Below, in pieces: positions 15,227-23,568 of a stretch of DNA of 64,000 nt. Each line of letters begins with the position of its first letter. Position 1 is the stretch's first letter. The stretch lies in NCBI GenBank assembly GCA_910579485.1, contig CAJTVO010000002.1, positions 1 to 64,000 of the forward strand, written 5' to 3'. Origin of the DNA: an uncultured Oscillospiraceae bacterium. Its GTDB lineage: Bacteria; Bacillota; Clostridia; Oscillospirales; Oscillospiraceae. A program made the translations under genes and the position numbers. A model generated the notes under the pieces. The model saw nothing but the letters and a program-made list of their open reading frames with translations. It did not search any database and was not told the origin of the DNA.

Positions 15227-16112
15227 ATGCCCTTGGGTGGGCCTTATGATACACATCCTGCAATTTCTGCTTGATCATATGGGAATAAATTTGGGTCGAA
15301 GAAATATCCGCGTGCCCCAGCATCTCCTGGATGGAGCGGAGGTCCGCCCCGTTCTCCAGCAGGTGGGCCGCGAAGGAGTGGCGCAGCGTATGGGGCGTGA
15401 TGTCCTTGTCGATCTGGGCCTTCTCTTGGTAATATTTGATGATCTTCCAAAAGCCCTGGCGGCTCATCCGCTCGCCGCTCATGTTCACGAACAGCGCCTT
15501 CTCCCGGGGATCTAAAACGAGCTGGCCGCGAATGTCCCGCATATAGTCGCTCAGCGCCTTTACCGCCCCGGAGTACAGCGGGATGATCCGCTCCTTCCCC
15601 CGGCTGGTACAGCGGATGAAGGACCCCGTTAGGTTTACGTCTCCTATGTTCAGGCCGATCAGCTCGCTGACCCGGATGCCCGTAGCGTACAGAAGCTCCA
15701 GCATGGCGTGGTCGCGGTAGCCCTTGGGATCGACGCACTGGGGCTGCTCAAGGAAGAGCTCCACTTCCTTGCCGGTGAGGATCTGGGGGAGCTTGCGCTC
15801 CGTCTTTACCGGCGCGGCGTCCTTGGCGGGGTTGTAGCGGATGACGCCCCGGTTCTTCAGATAGCCATAATAGGACTTCAGCGAGGCCACGCTGCGGGCG
15901 ATGCTGGAGGCGGACTTCCCTTTCCCGGACATGGCGGCTATGTAGCGCTCGATATGCTCCGTCTCCGCCTGGGGCAGTTCTACGTCCTCCGACTCCAGGA
16001 GGTATCGGGAAAACTGCGTGACATCCCGCACATAGGAGGTGATGGTATTCGCAGACGCGCTGCGCTCCATCTCCAGATAGCCCGCAAAGCCCTCGATATA
16101 ATACTCCGTCAC
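15225..16112 (-). CDS. xerD: Tyrosine recombinase XerD
   Basis: 295 residues from the GTG at 16112, chosen because GGAGGGG lies just upstream and the length matches the family; the open frame continues upstream without sense. SAM-like N-terminal domain (~1-90). The full catalytic set is visible: Arg in TGIRVSELIGL, Lys in TSRGKER, HxxR in HTLRHSF, His in LGHADISST and the nucleophile Tyr in IYSHM. It resolves chromosome dimers at dif together with XerC. It follows spoIIM by 23 bases, the arrangement found in Bacillus. Confidence 0.9.
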   Translation of the reverse strand: MTEYYIEGFAGYLEMERSASANTITSYVRDVTQFSRYLLESEDVELPQAETEHIERYIAAMSGKGKSASSIARSVASLKSYYGYLKNRGVIRYNPAKDAAPVKTERKLPQILTGKEVELFLEQPQCVDPKGYRDHAMLELLYATGIRVSELIGLNIGDVNLTGSFIRCTSRGKERIIPLYSGAVKALSDYMRDIRGQLVLDPREKALFVNMSGERMSRQGFWKIIKYYQEKAQIDKDITPHTLRHSFAAHLLENGADLRSIQEMLGHADISSTQIYSHMIKQKLQDVYHKAHPRA

Positions 16113-16135
16113 GGCATCCCCTCCCTTCTTTCGAT

Positions 16136-16768
16136 CTATATCGCACCCAGCGCCAGCCGGAACAGCAGCGGCGTCAGCATCCGCTCGCAGAATACGCCCA
16201 GCGCCAGGACCACACCGCACAACACGAACCACAAAAAATAACGGCTTCCATACAGCACGGGGGACGAGCGCTTCCCTCGTCCGAAGGACAGGGAGAACAG
16301 CTCCGTGGACAGCGGCCACGCCGCCCCCGCCAACAGGAAAAAGCAGGGCAGGGTGAACACCAGCCGCACCACCATGGCCCCCAAGGCCAGGGCCGCTCCC
16401 GCCCGCCCGTAGCACCGGACGAAGCAGGACACCGTATACATGGTGAAAAAACCAAACATCCCGGACAAGGCCGGGATCAGCACTACGCCCGCCGCAGAGA
16501 ATCCCAGCAGGAACAGCAGCACCGCGTATCCAAAATACATGACCACGCAGCTGAGCAGCGATATCTCGATGCCGCCGCCGTCGTACAGACGGCAATAGTC
16601 CCCCAGATATTGCCCCAGGGCCTCCCAGGCCTCCTGGCCGCAGGACCCGGCGTACAAGTGCCCCGCCAGCGCCCCGCCCAGAAAGGCCAGGGCCAGCAGG
16701 AGCAGCCGCACCAGGCCGGGGTCCCAGCCTCCCAGCCGGATCGTTCGCAGTACCATACGTCCACGCAT
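16136..16768 (-). CDS. spoIIM: Stage II sporulation protein M
   Basis: 210 residues, close to the 214 of B. subtilis SpoIIM, with about five hydrophobic segments and the family stretch LGFSAAGVVLIPALSGMFGFF. SpoIIM is part of the DMP complex (SpoIID/M/P), which degrades septal peptidoglycan during engulfment. GAGGTGAT precedes the ATG. Probably co-transcribed with xerD. Expected to be under sigma-E, but no clear sigma-E promoter was recognised. Confidence 0.85.
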   Translation of the reverse strand: MRGRMVLRTIRLGGWDPGLVRLLLLALAFLGGALAGHLYAGSCGQEAWEALGQYLGDYCRLYDGGGIEISLLSCVVMYFGYAVLLFLLGFSAAGVVLIPALSGMFGFFTMYTVSCFVRCYGRAGAALALGAMVVRLVFTLPCFFLLAGAAWPLSTELFSLSFGRGKRSSPVLYGSRYFLWFVLCGVVLALGVFCERMLTPLLFRLALGAI

Positions 16769-16940
16769 CTTCCATCACCTCGCACAAGCCTATGCGGCTG
16801 GGACAAGTTTTAGAAGCGCGCCTTCTTATGTGGACCGCCGCGGCGGGTCCGGCAAGGTGTCTGCCTATAAATATAGTGCAGATTCCCGGTTTTCGCAAGA
16901 GAAAATCTGGGAGCGGCCGGTTTTTTGTCAATTACGACAA

Positions 16941-16968
16941 AATATTATGTAAACAATATTATGTTAAC
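16941..16968 (+). repeat. Two tandem 14-base repeats matching the XerD arm of dif
   Basis: AATATTATGTAAAC and AATATTATGTTAAC differ at one base. Both contain TTATGTWAAC, the XerD-binding half of Firmicutes dif. The XerC-side half matches poorly. Confidence 0.5.
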
Positions 16969-17059
16969 CTCTTTGCCGGGGTCGGTGTTTGCAGGCAGTT
17001 CGGGTGGTTTCCGGACTATTTTGTGGGAAAGACGGTGGCAATACCCCTACATGTTGGAC

Positions 17060-17092
17060 GGGCAGGCGATTACCATTTGTAATCACCTGCCC
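17060..17092. other. Stable intergenic hairpin without T run
   Basis: Arms of 14 bases (17060-17073 and 17079-17092) pair with one mismatch around a CATTT loop. Neither strand has a following T run, so it is not a normal terminator. Confidence 0.6.
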
Positions 17093-17163
17093 GCGCCGCC
17101 AAGAACGGTCATGAAGCAATTTTTCTTATTTTTGGTTATTTTCACCCCTTGACAAGCTTCGGG

Positions 17164-17595
17164 TCACTTCCGGCGGCGGCGGCTCCCGGTCCGGGCGCGC
17201 TTCCCCTTGGGGAGGTTATACCCCACCAGGGCCGCCAGCAGGCCTCCCGCCGCCATGGACAGGCCCAGGCCCGTGAGGCCGTTTTCGATGCGTATCGTGT
17301 CTGTGGTGAGCAGGGCGGCGGCCAGGGTCAGACTCAGAAAGACCACGACCACCACCGGCACGGACAGCATGGACGCCCCCTTCCCTTTCAGCACGCTGTA
17401 GCCGCAGCCAAGGAAGGACGCCAGGGCGGCCGTGACGCACACCAGGGGATACAGCTGATCCAGCCCCAGAACGCCCCGGTCCACCAGCAGTGCGCACAGC
17501 ATCTGCAGCAGGACGTAGGACAGCAGCGAGATACCCCCTCCGATCAGGCAGTTTTTGACCATCCCCTCCGGCAGGGACATGACGACCTTTGACAT
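17164..17595 (-). CDS. TIGR04086-type four-helix membrane protein
   Basis: 143 residues with four hydrophobic segments (about 16-36, 45-63, 75-95, 103-125) and a strongly basic tail (KGKRARTGSRRRRK) that should stay in the cytoplasm. Proteins of this type are regularly found next to yajC in Clostridia; no function is known. The GGGAGG ribosome site seven bases before the ATG forms part of the 3' arm of the hairpin that follows yajC, so expression probably depends on read-through and opening of that hairpin. Confidence 0.75.
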   Translation of the reverse strand: MSKVVMSLPEGMVKNCLIGGGISLLSYVLLQMLCALLVDRGVLGLDQLYPLVCVTAALASFLGCGYSVLKGKGASMLSVPVVVVVFLSLTLAAALLTTDTIRIENGLTGLGLSMAAGGLLAALVGYNLPKGKRARTGSRRRRK

Positions 17596-17646
17596 AAAAA
17601 AACCTCCCGGCCAATCACTGATATGGAATCAGTATATTGGCCGGGA
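17596..17646 (-). terminator. yajC terminator hairpin that also carries the next gene's ribosome site
   Basis: On the minus strand an 11-bp outer stem (17636-17646 with 17605-17615) encloses a second stem (ACTGAT with ATCAGT), followed by GG and seven T. The GGGAGG just before the T run is also the ribosome site of the next gene. Confidence 0.85.
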
Positions 17647-17664
17647 TGGCGAAATATGCGGTCC

Positions 17665-18048
17665 TTATTTGGTCTCGGTGTCGGAACCCTCTTCCAGCTT
17701 GGCGGGCTCCTCCTTCTCGGTCTTCTTCCCCTTCTTGGCATCGGCGGGAGGATTGCTGTTGTTGGTGGACACGGCCCACTTGGTCAGCTCCATGCGCACC
17801 CGGTCGTCGCTGGTCTCGATGATGATGGTCTCATCCGTCACCTGGACGATCTTGCCGATGATACCGCCGATGGTGGTGATCTGGTCACCCTTTTTCAGGC
17901 TGTTGCGCATCTCCTCCGCCTGCTTTTTCCGCTTGTTCTCCGGGCGGATCATCAAAAAGTACATCAGCGCGATCATGAGGACCAGCGGGAGCATCAGTGA
18001 CATCATGCTGGCGGAACCGGCGCCGGCGGCTGTGTAGAACAGTGGCAT
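17665..18048 (-). CDS. yajC: Preprotein translocase subunit YajC
   Basis: 127 residues. One N-terminal membrane segment (MMSLMLPLVLMIALMYFLMI, about 15-34) is followed by the hallmark RPENKRKKQAEEMRNSLKKGDQ and the SH3-like GGIIGKIV core. An acidic/basic tail follows (KKGKKTEKEEP). It assists the Sec translocon in the membrane. AAGGAGA precedes the ATG. The usual partners tgt/queA or secDF are not next to it here. Confidence 0.95.
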   Translation of the reverse strand: MPLFYTAAGAGSASMMSLMLPLVLMIALMYFLMIRPENKRKKQAEEMRNSLKKGDQITTIGGIIGKIVQVTDETIIIETSDDRVRMELTKWAVSTNNSNPPADAKKGKKTEKEEPAKLEEGSDTETK

Positions 18049-18134
18049 TTCTTTGTCTCCTTATCATCCGATTATTTCCGTTTGCCAAAAGCAGCTTCTG
18101 CCATTATATCTGATTTGGACGGGTTTGGCAAGTC

Positions 18135-18692
18135 CTAAATTTTTTGAGGCTGTTCCACAATAATTTCCTCCCGTCCCCGGTATTCGCTTTTTACAATTTC
18201 AAACATTTCTTCGGGAGTTTCCTTGCAGCCGTTTTGCAGCCACAGCTTGATGATCTTTGTCAGCCCACTTTTGAAAAACTCCATGTGATACATAACAAAG
18301 CGGTTGTTAAAATGCTTCTCTGCAAGCCGGGTATCATACCGCCAGATACCATATCGCTGTTCATCATAGCCCAGTTTGAAGTACGTTTGGTAGAAAAGCT
18401 GATTTTGCGCTATGTGCTGAAATAGTATCAAGTAATTATTAGAGTTAAATCCTTGTTCAACTTCCTCCTTGTATAATTCCGCAACCTGGGCCTCCAGCTT
18501 CTCCCGTATTGCGTCAGCCAGCCCGTATATATCCACATAGTTTGCGTAAAAGGTACTGCGGTTCAAACCAGCTCTTTTGCATATATCAGACACGCTGATT
18601 TGATTTAGTTCTTTCGTTTGCAGAAGCTCCACTAAGACCTGTTCAATTTTCTGCATGGAGGCTCGTTTACGCCGGTTGTTTTTTGTATTCAT
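18135..18692 (-). CDS. TetR family regulator
   Basis: 185 residues. N-terminal HTH (ISVSDICKRAGLNRSTFYANYVD, about 32-54) of the clostridial TetR type with a TetR_C_7/8-like ligand domain. Start ATG with AAAGGAG. It is divergent from a three-gene membrane-protein operon. The shared region holds a perfect 11-base inverted repeat around the promoter, so it most likely represses that operon and itself. Codon use is more AT-rich than in the neighbours, which suggests transfer. Confidence 0.88.
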   Translation of the reverse strand: MNTKNNRRKRASMQKIEQVLVELLQTKELNQISVSDICKRAGLNRSTFYANYVDIYGLADAIREKLEAQVAELYKEEVEQGFNSNNYLILFQHIAQNQLFYQTYFKLGYDEQRYGIWRYDTRLAEKHFNNRFVMYHMEFFKSGLTKIIKLWLQNGCKETPEEMFEIVKSEYRGREEIIVEQPQKI

Positions 18693-18728
18693 GGAAATCT
18701 CCTTTAATCCAACATCTGTGCAAACATT

Positions 18729-18784
18729 GTTGATTGTTTTTGATTTTCGGTTCCATTATACTATTCTTGCAATAAACAATCAAC
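18729..18784. promoter_or_regulatory. TetR operator: perfect 11-base inverted repeat flanking the promoter
   Basis: GTTGATTGTTT (18729-18739) and its exact complement AAACAATCAAC (18774-18784) bracket the plus-strand promoter -35 TTGTTT (18734-18739), 17-base spacer, -10 TATACT (18757-18762). Confidence 0.65.
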
Positions 18785-18808
18785 TGTTGCCTTAAAGGAG
18801 GTACTCAA

Positions 18809-19180
18809 ATGAAGAAAAGTAGTTTTGTTGCGATGCTTATGGGAACGGTGAGCGGAGTGCTGTTTGCGCTGGGAATGTGCATGGCGCTCATCCCGGAGTG
18901 GGGCGCGTTCCAGCCGGGGATCGTGTTCGGCTGTGTGGGGCTTCTGCTCGGGTTGGTCACGGTGATGATCTGGCGGAAGATGGAGCACAAGGCCCCCATT
19001 CACTTCTCTGCAAAGACCATTCTTGCAGCAGCAGTCGGCGTGGTCGGCGCGTTGGCGCTGGGGATTGGTATGTGCTTCTGCATGGTCTGGGGCAAAATGG
19101 CGGCCGGCATCATCATTGGGCTGGCTGGTATTGTTGTCCTGCTCTGCCTGGTTCCTTTGACTAAGGGCTTGAAGGGGTGA
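18809..19180 (+). CDS. Small membrane protein of the TetR-controlled operon
   Basis: 123 residues with four hydrophobic helices (about 8-28, 36-55, 69-91, 95-117). The perfect ribosome site AAAGGAGG stands eight bases before the ATG. No family recognised. First gene of an operon divergent from the TetR gene; its stop overlaps the next start (GTGA). Confidence 0.7.
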   Translation: MKKSSFVAMLMGTVSGVLFALGMCMALIPEWGAFQPGIVFGCVGLLLGLVTVMIWRKMEHKAPIHFSAKTILAAAVGVVGALALGIGMCFCMVWGKMAAGIIIGLAGIVVLLCLVPLTKGLKG

Positions 19181-19869
19181 ACGAAAAACAGGCTGCCATC
19201 CAAAAAATCAAGAGGACCAAATTAGGAAGGCGGTTTATTCAAGAACAACGGTTCCGGGCAGTTTTCTCTGCTGCTGTGGGCCTGCTGGTCAACATCATGT
19301 ATGCCATTTACCATGGGGCGCTGGGCGTGGTCAATCACTCCCTGTGGTTCGTAACAATGTTTGCATATTATATGATTTTAAGCTCCATGCGTTTTTCTGC
19401 TGTCCTATGTGAATGGAAACGCAAGTCTTTGGCCTCTGAGGATACAGAATATTTTGTGGCGAAACTATGCGGTGGTTTACTGGTTCTTTTGAGTTTCATT
19501 TTGGGTGGCATTGTCTATATCAGCCTCTCCCAAAACGTTGCAGTCAAACATCACGAAATCGTTATGATCACGATTGCAACATACACGTTTTACAAAATCA
19601 CAGCCGCCGTCATACGGGCCATAAAACAGCGCAAAAATACAGTTCCGTTACTCGTTGTTATCCGTACAATCGGATATGCGGAAGCAGCTGCGTCACTTCT
19701 GACGCTGCAACGCTCTATGCTCATATCATTTGGTTCAGCGGACAATGAAGATATTGCCCTTATGAACAGCCTGACAGGAATATCAGTATGCTTGTTTATA
19801 TTGCTGCTGGGGATTTTTACAATTTTGACAAGCGGCAAAGAAAGGAAGAACACACATGGCACAGTCTAA
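19177..19869 (+). CDS. Membrane protein, about six helices, function unknown
   Basis: 230 residues from a GTG that overlaps the previous stop. Basic N-terminus (KKIKRTKLGRRF-like) followed by about six hydrophobic segments between residues 28 and 220. AT-richer than its neighbours. No enzyme motif visible. It overlaps the next gene by 14 bases, so the three genes form a tight operon. Confidence 0.65.
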   Translation: MNEKQAAIQKIKRTKLGRRFIQEQRFRAVFSAAVGLLVNIMYAIYHGALGVVNHSLWFVTMFAYYMILSSMRFSAVLCEWKRKSLASEDTEYFVAKLCGGLLVLLSFILGGIVYISLSQNVAVKHHEIVMITIATYTFYKITAAVIRAIKQRKNTVPLLVVIRTIGYAEAAASLLTLQRSMLISFGSADNEDIALMNSLTGISVCLFILLLGIFTILTSGKERKNTHGTV

Positions 19870-20062
19870 ATTTGTAAAAGCAAACGAGGAGATCGCCAAG
19901 AAGGTGGCAGGCACATTTGAGAAAATCGAAAAAGCTGTCGTTGGAGGATATACCAAAGTGGAGGACGCTTTTGTTGACCGCTATCTCACTAGAGACGGCG
20001 AAACCGTGGAGGATGCAAAAGCCCGGTTGAAACAGGAGACAGGAGCAGCGGAAAAGCAGTGA
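19856..20062 (+). CDS. Small amphipathic helical protein of the TetR operon
   Basis: 68 residues, hydrophilic and helical, with a short internal repeat (EKIEKAVVGGYTKVEDAFVD) and the ending VDRYLTRDGETVEDAKARL. Small proteins with this VGGYTKxEDxFVDxxLTxDGE pattern are common beside TetR genes in Clostridia. No function is known; the pattern suggests surface binding to membranes or a partner protein. GGAAGGAAG upstream serves as ribosome site within the previous gene. Confidence 0.7.
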   Translation: MAQSKFVKANEEIAKKVAGTFEKIEKAVVGGYTKVEDAFVDRYLTRDGETVEDAKARLKQETGAAEKQ

Positions 20063-20087
20063 AAGCCCTCAGTAATATTTTTGAATT

Positions 20088-20126
20088 GAGAGGAAAATCT
20101 GAAAACTTTTACTCTCTTCGTTTTGC
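20088..20126 (+). terminator. Possible weak terminator of the TetR operon
   Basis: GAGAG-G-AAAA (20088-20097) pairs with TTTT-A-CTCTC (20107-20116), followed by TTCGTTTT. Confidence 0.4.
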
Positions 20127-20184
20127 GTAACGACCCACGCGTTCTTGCTGAGCGTTGTTGCAGCGGCTGGGTGCAAATGTCGAA

Positions 20185-20215
20185 GGGCCGGAGCTTCTTG
20201 CGGAAGCTCCGGCCC
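20185..20215. terminator. Strong hairpin downstream of the DMT transporter gene
   Basis: Perfect 13-bp GC-rich stem (20185-20197 with 20203-20215). On the minus strand it lies 30 bases after the transporter stop, followed only by TTCGACATTT, so it may act as a terminator or as an RNA end protector. Confidence 0.6.
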
Positions 20216-20244
20216 CTGATGGATGAAATTCTTTTTTCTTCCGC

Positions 20245-21153
20245 TTACATGTCGAACACGCCCATGATCACGATACCGGCCACGATGAGACCGATCATGG
20301 CGTAGTGCTTCCAGGACAGCTTTTCCTTGAGGAAAATACGGCTCCAGAGCACGGAGGCGGCGCAGTAGGCGGAGATGATGGGGGCGGACATGGCCAGGTG
20401 CTCCGTGTCCGCGATGGCGTAGATGTAGGCGAACTGTCCGGCGGTCTCGCAGACCGCGCCGATGTACTTGGGAGCCTCCATCTTGGGAATGAGGCGGTCC
20501 TTCTTGATGACGACCGTGTAGACGAAGCAGACCACCGCCGCGAAGAGGAAGGTCAGCTCGTAGGCCACGTTGGCGCTGTCCTCGTTGAGGGTCTCCAGCA
20601 CCCGGTTATCGGCGAAGGTGCCCGCCGCGTCCAGGACGCAGTAGGCCACCGGCAGGGCCAGGGCAAGCCAGCTTTTGGCGTACTTGTAGTTGCCCTCCTG
20701 CTGACGGGCGGCGCGGAGTTCCGCGTCCTCGGTGGAGTCCACCACGCCCAGACCGATGGCGCCCACGCACACCAGCGCCACGGCAAACAGGGCCAGAGGG
20801 GAATAATCGTCCAAACCGACAAAGATGAAGGTCAGCACCGCCACCAGCGCGCCGGAGGAGTTGCAGATGGGAGAGGAAACGCTCAGCTCGATGTACCGCA
20901 GGCCCAGGTAGCCCAGGGCCATGGACAGGATATAGAGCAGGGAGACAGGCAGGTAGGTGAGGATGATGCCGAAATTAATCTCCACGCCGTTCACGAAGAC
21001 CTCGAAGCCGGCGTGGAGGCCCATGACGACGCCCACCGCCATGACCATTTTCAGATGGCTGTACTTATCGGAAGCATCCCGGCAGCCAATTTTTGAGAAG
21101 AGATCGGAACCGCTCCAGCAAAACAGAGCGATCAGCGCAAGCCAAAACCACAT
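20245..21153 (-). CDS. EamA/DMT superfamily transporter
   Basis: 302 residues, about ten hydrophobic helices in two EamA halves joined by a charged loop (DSTEDAELRAARQQEGNYKYAKS, around 139-160). The first helix has the typical WFWLALIALFCWSGSDLFSK start. Inner-membrane exporter of a small metabolite; the substrate cannot be told. AAGGAG precedes the ATG at a long spacing of 11 bases. Confidence 0.85.
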   Translation of the reverse strand: MWFWLALIALFCWSGSDLFSKIGCRDASDKYSHLKMVMAVGVVMGLHAGFEVFVNGVEINFGIILTYLPVSLLYILSMALGYLGLRYIELSVSSPICNSSGALVAVLTFIFVGLDDYSPLALFAVALVCVGAIGLGVVDSTEDAELRAARQQEGNYKYAKSWLALALPVAYCVLDAAGTFADNRVLETLNEDSANVAYELTFLFAAVVCFVYTVVIKKDRLIPKMEAPKYIGAVCETAGQFAYIYAIADTEHLAMSAPIISAYCAASVLWSRIFLKEKLSWKHYAMIGLIVAGIVIMGVFDM

Positions 21154-21251
21154 AATTTTATTTCTCCTTCACACATTTCAGTTTTTGAATCAAAAGTGAA
21201 ATGCGTGCGGAGGCGGTCTCCGGCGGTAGTAGTGGTTCGCCGCTATATTCA

Positions 21252-22532
21252 TCATAGGGCGGCCAGCCCTCCGTCTGCCATTTTTTGCAGGGAGAGCAGG
21301 ATGCCCAGCTTGGCGTGGTGCCAGGTGAGTCCGCCCTGGAAGTACACGGCATAGGGCGGACGGATGGGACCGTCGGCGCTGAGTTCGATGCTGCTGCCCT
21401 GGACGAAGGCTCCGGCGGCCATGATGACCTGGCTGTCATAACCGGGCATATCTCCGGGAACGGGGGCGGCAAAGCTGTCCACCGGGGCCGCACCCTGGAT
21501 GCCCGCGCAGAAGGCGCACATAGCCGCCTCGCTGCCCAGCTCCACCGCCTGGATGATGTCCTGACGGGGCTCCGTCGCGTTGGGGATGCAGCGGAAGCCC
21601 AGGCTCTCGTAAAGGTTGGCGGCGAAGATCGCGCCCTTCAGGGCTCCGGCAACCACTGTGGGTGCAAGGAAGAAGCCCTGGTAGAAGGCGGGCAGGATGC
21701 CCAGGTTGGCCCCTACCTCCTGCCCCAGGCCGGGGGCGGAGAGACGGTAGGCGCACCGGTCCACGCACTCCTGAGTGCCGCAGATGTATCCGCCGATGGG
21801 GGCCAGGCCGCCGCCGGGGTTCTTGATGAGGCTGCCCACCACCATGTCGGCCCCCGCGTCGGAGGGCTCGACAACGTCCACAAATTCGCCGTAGCAGTTG
21901 TCCACCATGACCTTTACGTCCGGCTTGACGGACTTGCAGAAGGCGATCAGCTCCCCGATCTGCTGAACGGAGAAGGACGGGCGGGTGGCGTAGCCCTTGC
22001 TGCGCTGGATGGTGACGAGCCTGGTCTTCGGCGTGATGGCGGCGCGGATGGCGTCATAGTCGAAGCCGCCGTCCGGCTTCAGGTCCGCCTGCCGGTAGGT
22101 CACGCCATACTCCGCGAGGGAGCAGGGACTGGGTCGGATGCCGATGACCTCCTGGAGGGTGTCGTAGGGCAGGCCCACCGGACTGAGCAGCTCGTCCCCC
22201 GGCAGGAGGTTGGCGCTGAGAGCCACCGTCAGGGCGTGGGTGCCGCAGGTGATCTGGGGGCGGACCAGCGCCGCCTCGGTGTGGAAGACGTCCGCATAGA
22301 CCTTCTCCAGGCGTTCCCGGCCGTCGTCGTCGTAGCCGTAGCCGGTGGTGGCGGCGAAGTGCTGGGCGCCGATGCGGTTTTTCTGCATGCCCAGGAGGAC
22401 CTTGGCCTGGTTGATCTCCGCCCGCTGGTCGATGGCCCGGAAGCGGTCCGTCAGACGGGACAGGACCTCCTCCCCCCTGTCGCAGACCGCTTTGCTGAGC
22501 CCCATCTGGGCATATATCGTCAGTAAGTCCAT
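21252..22532 (-). CDS. Methionine gamma-lyase family PLP enzyme (YnbB-like, PF06838)
   Basis: 426 residues from the ATG at 22532 (GAGG site upstream); an upstream TTG in the same frame lacks a site. PLP fold type I with VMVDNCYGEFV binding the pyridine ring and GSLIKNPGGGLAPIGGY carrying the cofactor Lys. Family once named aluminium resistance protein; the reaction is thought to be C-S lyase-type, not proven. In Bacillus the gene sits near hflX-glnR; here it is alone upstream of the DMT gene. Confidence 0.88.
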   Translation of the reverse strand: MDLLTIYAQMGLSKAVCDRGEEVLSRLTDRFRAIDQRAEINQAKVLLGMQKNRIGAQHFAATTGYGYDDDGRERLEKVYADVFHTEAALVRPQITCGTHALTVALSANLLPGDELLSPVGLPYDTLQEVIGIRPSPCSLAEYGVTYRQADLKPDGGFDYDAIRAAITPKTRLVTIQRSKGYATRPSFSVQQIGELIAFCKSVKPDVKVMVDNCYGEFVDVVEPSDAGADMVVGSLIKNPGGGLAPIGGYICGTQECVDRCAYRLSAPGLGQEVGANLGILPAFYQGFFLAPTVVAGALKGAIFAANLYESLGFRCIPNATEPRQDIIQAVELGSEAAMCAFCAGIQGAAPVDSFAAPVPGDMPGYDSQVIMAAGAFVQGSSIELSADGPIRPPYAVYFQGGLTWHHAKLGILLSLQKMADGGLAAL

Positions 22533-22660
22533 ATAGAACCTCTTTTCCTTCCGATCATTCAAAATACCGGGAAAAGTTTACCATGGATGTCCACAGATTG
22601 CAAGTATAATTTTCCGGACAGAGAGACCGCCGCAGGCGGGGTGCCTGCGGCGGTCTCGGG

Positions 22661-23554
22661 TCATTTCTTCGGAAAGTAGAGGCGGACGGTGAGGATGCCC
22701 GCCTGCCATCCGGCGGCGGCGGTCCCGCCCATCTGCTCCGTCAGACGCCGGGCGATGGACAGGCCCAGGCCGGTGCCCTGCCCGCCGGATTCCACGGTAA
22801 AGTACCGGTCGAACAGCCGCTCCGCCAGCACCGGCGTCAGGGACGGAGCGGCGTTGGAAAAGGTCAGGGTACCGTCCTTCTCCAGAACAATGCGGAGGTC
22901 CCCCGGGCTGTATTTGGCTGCGTTGGACAGGACGTTGCTCAGGATGCGGCTCACCGCCTCCCGGTTCAGGGGGCGGACCACCGGAGTTTCCGGCAGCTCC
23001 ACCTCCGGCGCGATGCCGCGGGCGGAGAAGACGCCGTACCAGGCGGCAAGGCTCTCCTCCACCGCCTGGTTGAGGCTGACGGGTTCCGCAGGCTCCGGCT
23101 CTTCGGCGGCCAGGACCGCCGAGGTGCGGAAAAATTCCTCCGTCAGGGATCGCAAATGGTCCGTCCGGCCCCGGATGAGAGACAGGTAGCGCTCCGCCGC
23201 CTCGCTCTTCTCCTCCCCCTCCAGCAGGTCCAGATAGCCGCAGATGGCGGTGAGGGGGGTGCGGAGATCGTGGGAGACGTTGGTTACCGCCTCTTTCAGG
23301 TCCCGGTCGCCGTTCTGATACTGCTGACGCTCCTGGCGGAGCTGGCGCAGCTGGACGTTGAGTCCGGCAGCCAGACGGCACATGGCGCCGTCCCGGCTGG
23401 GGATGGACAGGAGGGTGTTGGTGTCCGTTTCCAGACGCTCCTGAACGCCGCGGCGAAGCTCCTCAGCCGAGCGGCGGAGGAGCCAGAGCTTCCAGAGCAG
23501 AAGCAGTACGGCGATCGCCAGCAGGGCGCACAGCACCGCAAGAACGTACACCAT
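22661..23554 (-). CDS. Sensor histidine kinase of the ABC exporter cluster
   Basis: 297 residues. A single N-terminal membrane helix (1-22) and no extracellular loop, then a short linker, H-box NVSHDLRTPLTAICGY (about 93-108), N-box LSNVLSNAAKYS and G-boxes GGQGTGLGLSI. Kinases of this build accompany lantibiotic-type ABC exporters (LanK/BceS-like) and sense through the transporter. No response regulator is adjacent; the nearest one lies at 31438-32100. Confidence 0.9.
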   Translation of the reverse strand: MVYVLAVLCALLAIAVLLLLWKLWLLRRSAEELRRGVQERLETDTNTLLSIPSRDGAMCRLAAGLNVQLRQLRQERQQYQNGDRDLKEAVTNVSHDLRTPLTAICGYLDLLEGEEKSEAAERYLSLIRGRTDHLRSLTEEFFRTSAVLAAEEPEPAEPVSLNQAVEESLAAWYGVFSARGIAPEVELPETPVVRPLNREAVSRILSNVLSNAAKYSPGDLRIVLEKDGTLTFSNAAPSLTPVLAERLFDRYFTVESGGQGTGLGLSIARRLTEQMGGTAAAGWQAGILTVRLYFPKK

Positions 23555-23568
23555 CCGCGCTCCCTCCC

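Larger units (their letters stand above)
16769..17163. other. 395-base intergenic island upstream of spoIIM, with palindrome, tandem repeat and hairpin
   Basis: No convincing gene. The stretch is AT-rich around 16921-16970. It holds a perfect dyad TTTTGTC-N6-GACAAAA (16923-16942), two near-identical 14-base repeats (16941-16954 and 16955-16968) and a 14-bp hairpin without a T run (17060-17092). Confidence 0.7.

Noticed and set aside
16928..16969. The chromosomal dif site itself
   Set aside because: The XerC arm matches poorly, and there is no strand-bias switch of genes around it; kept only as a dif-like finding.
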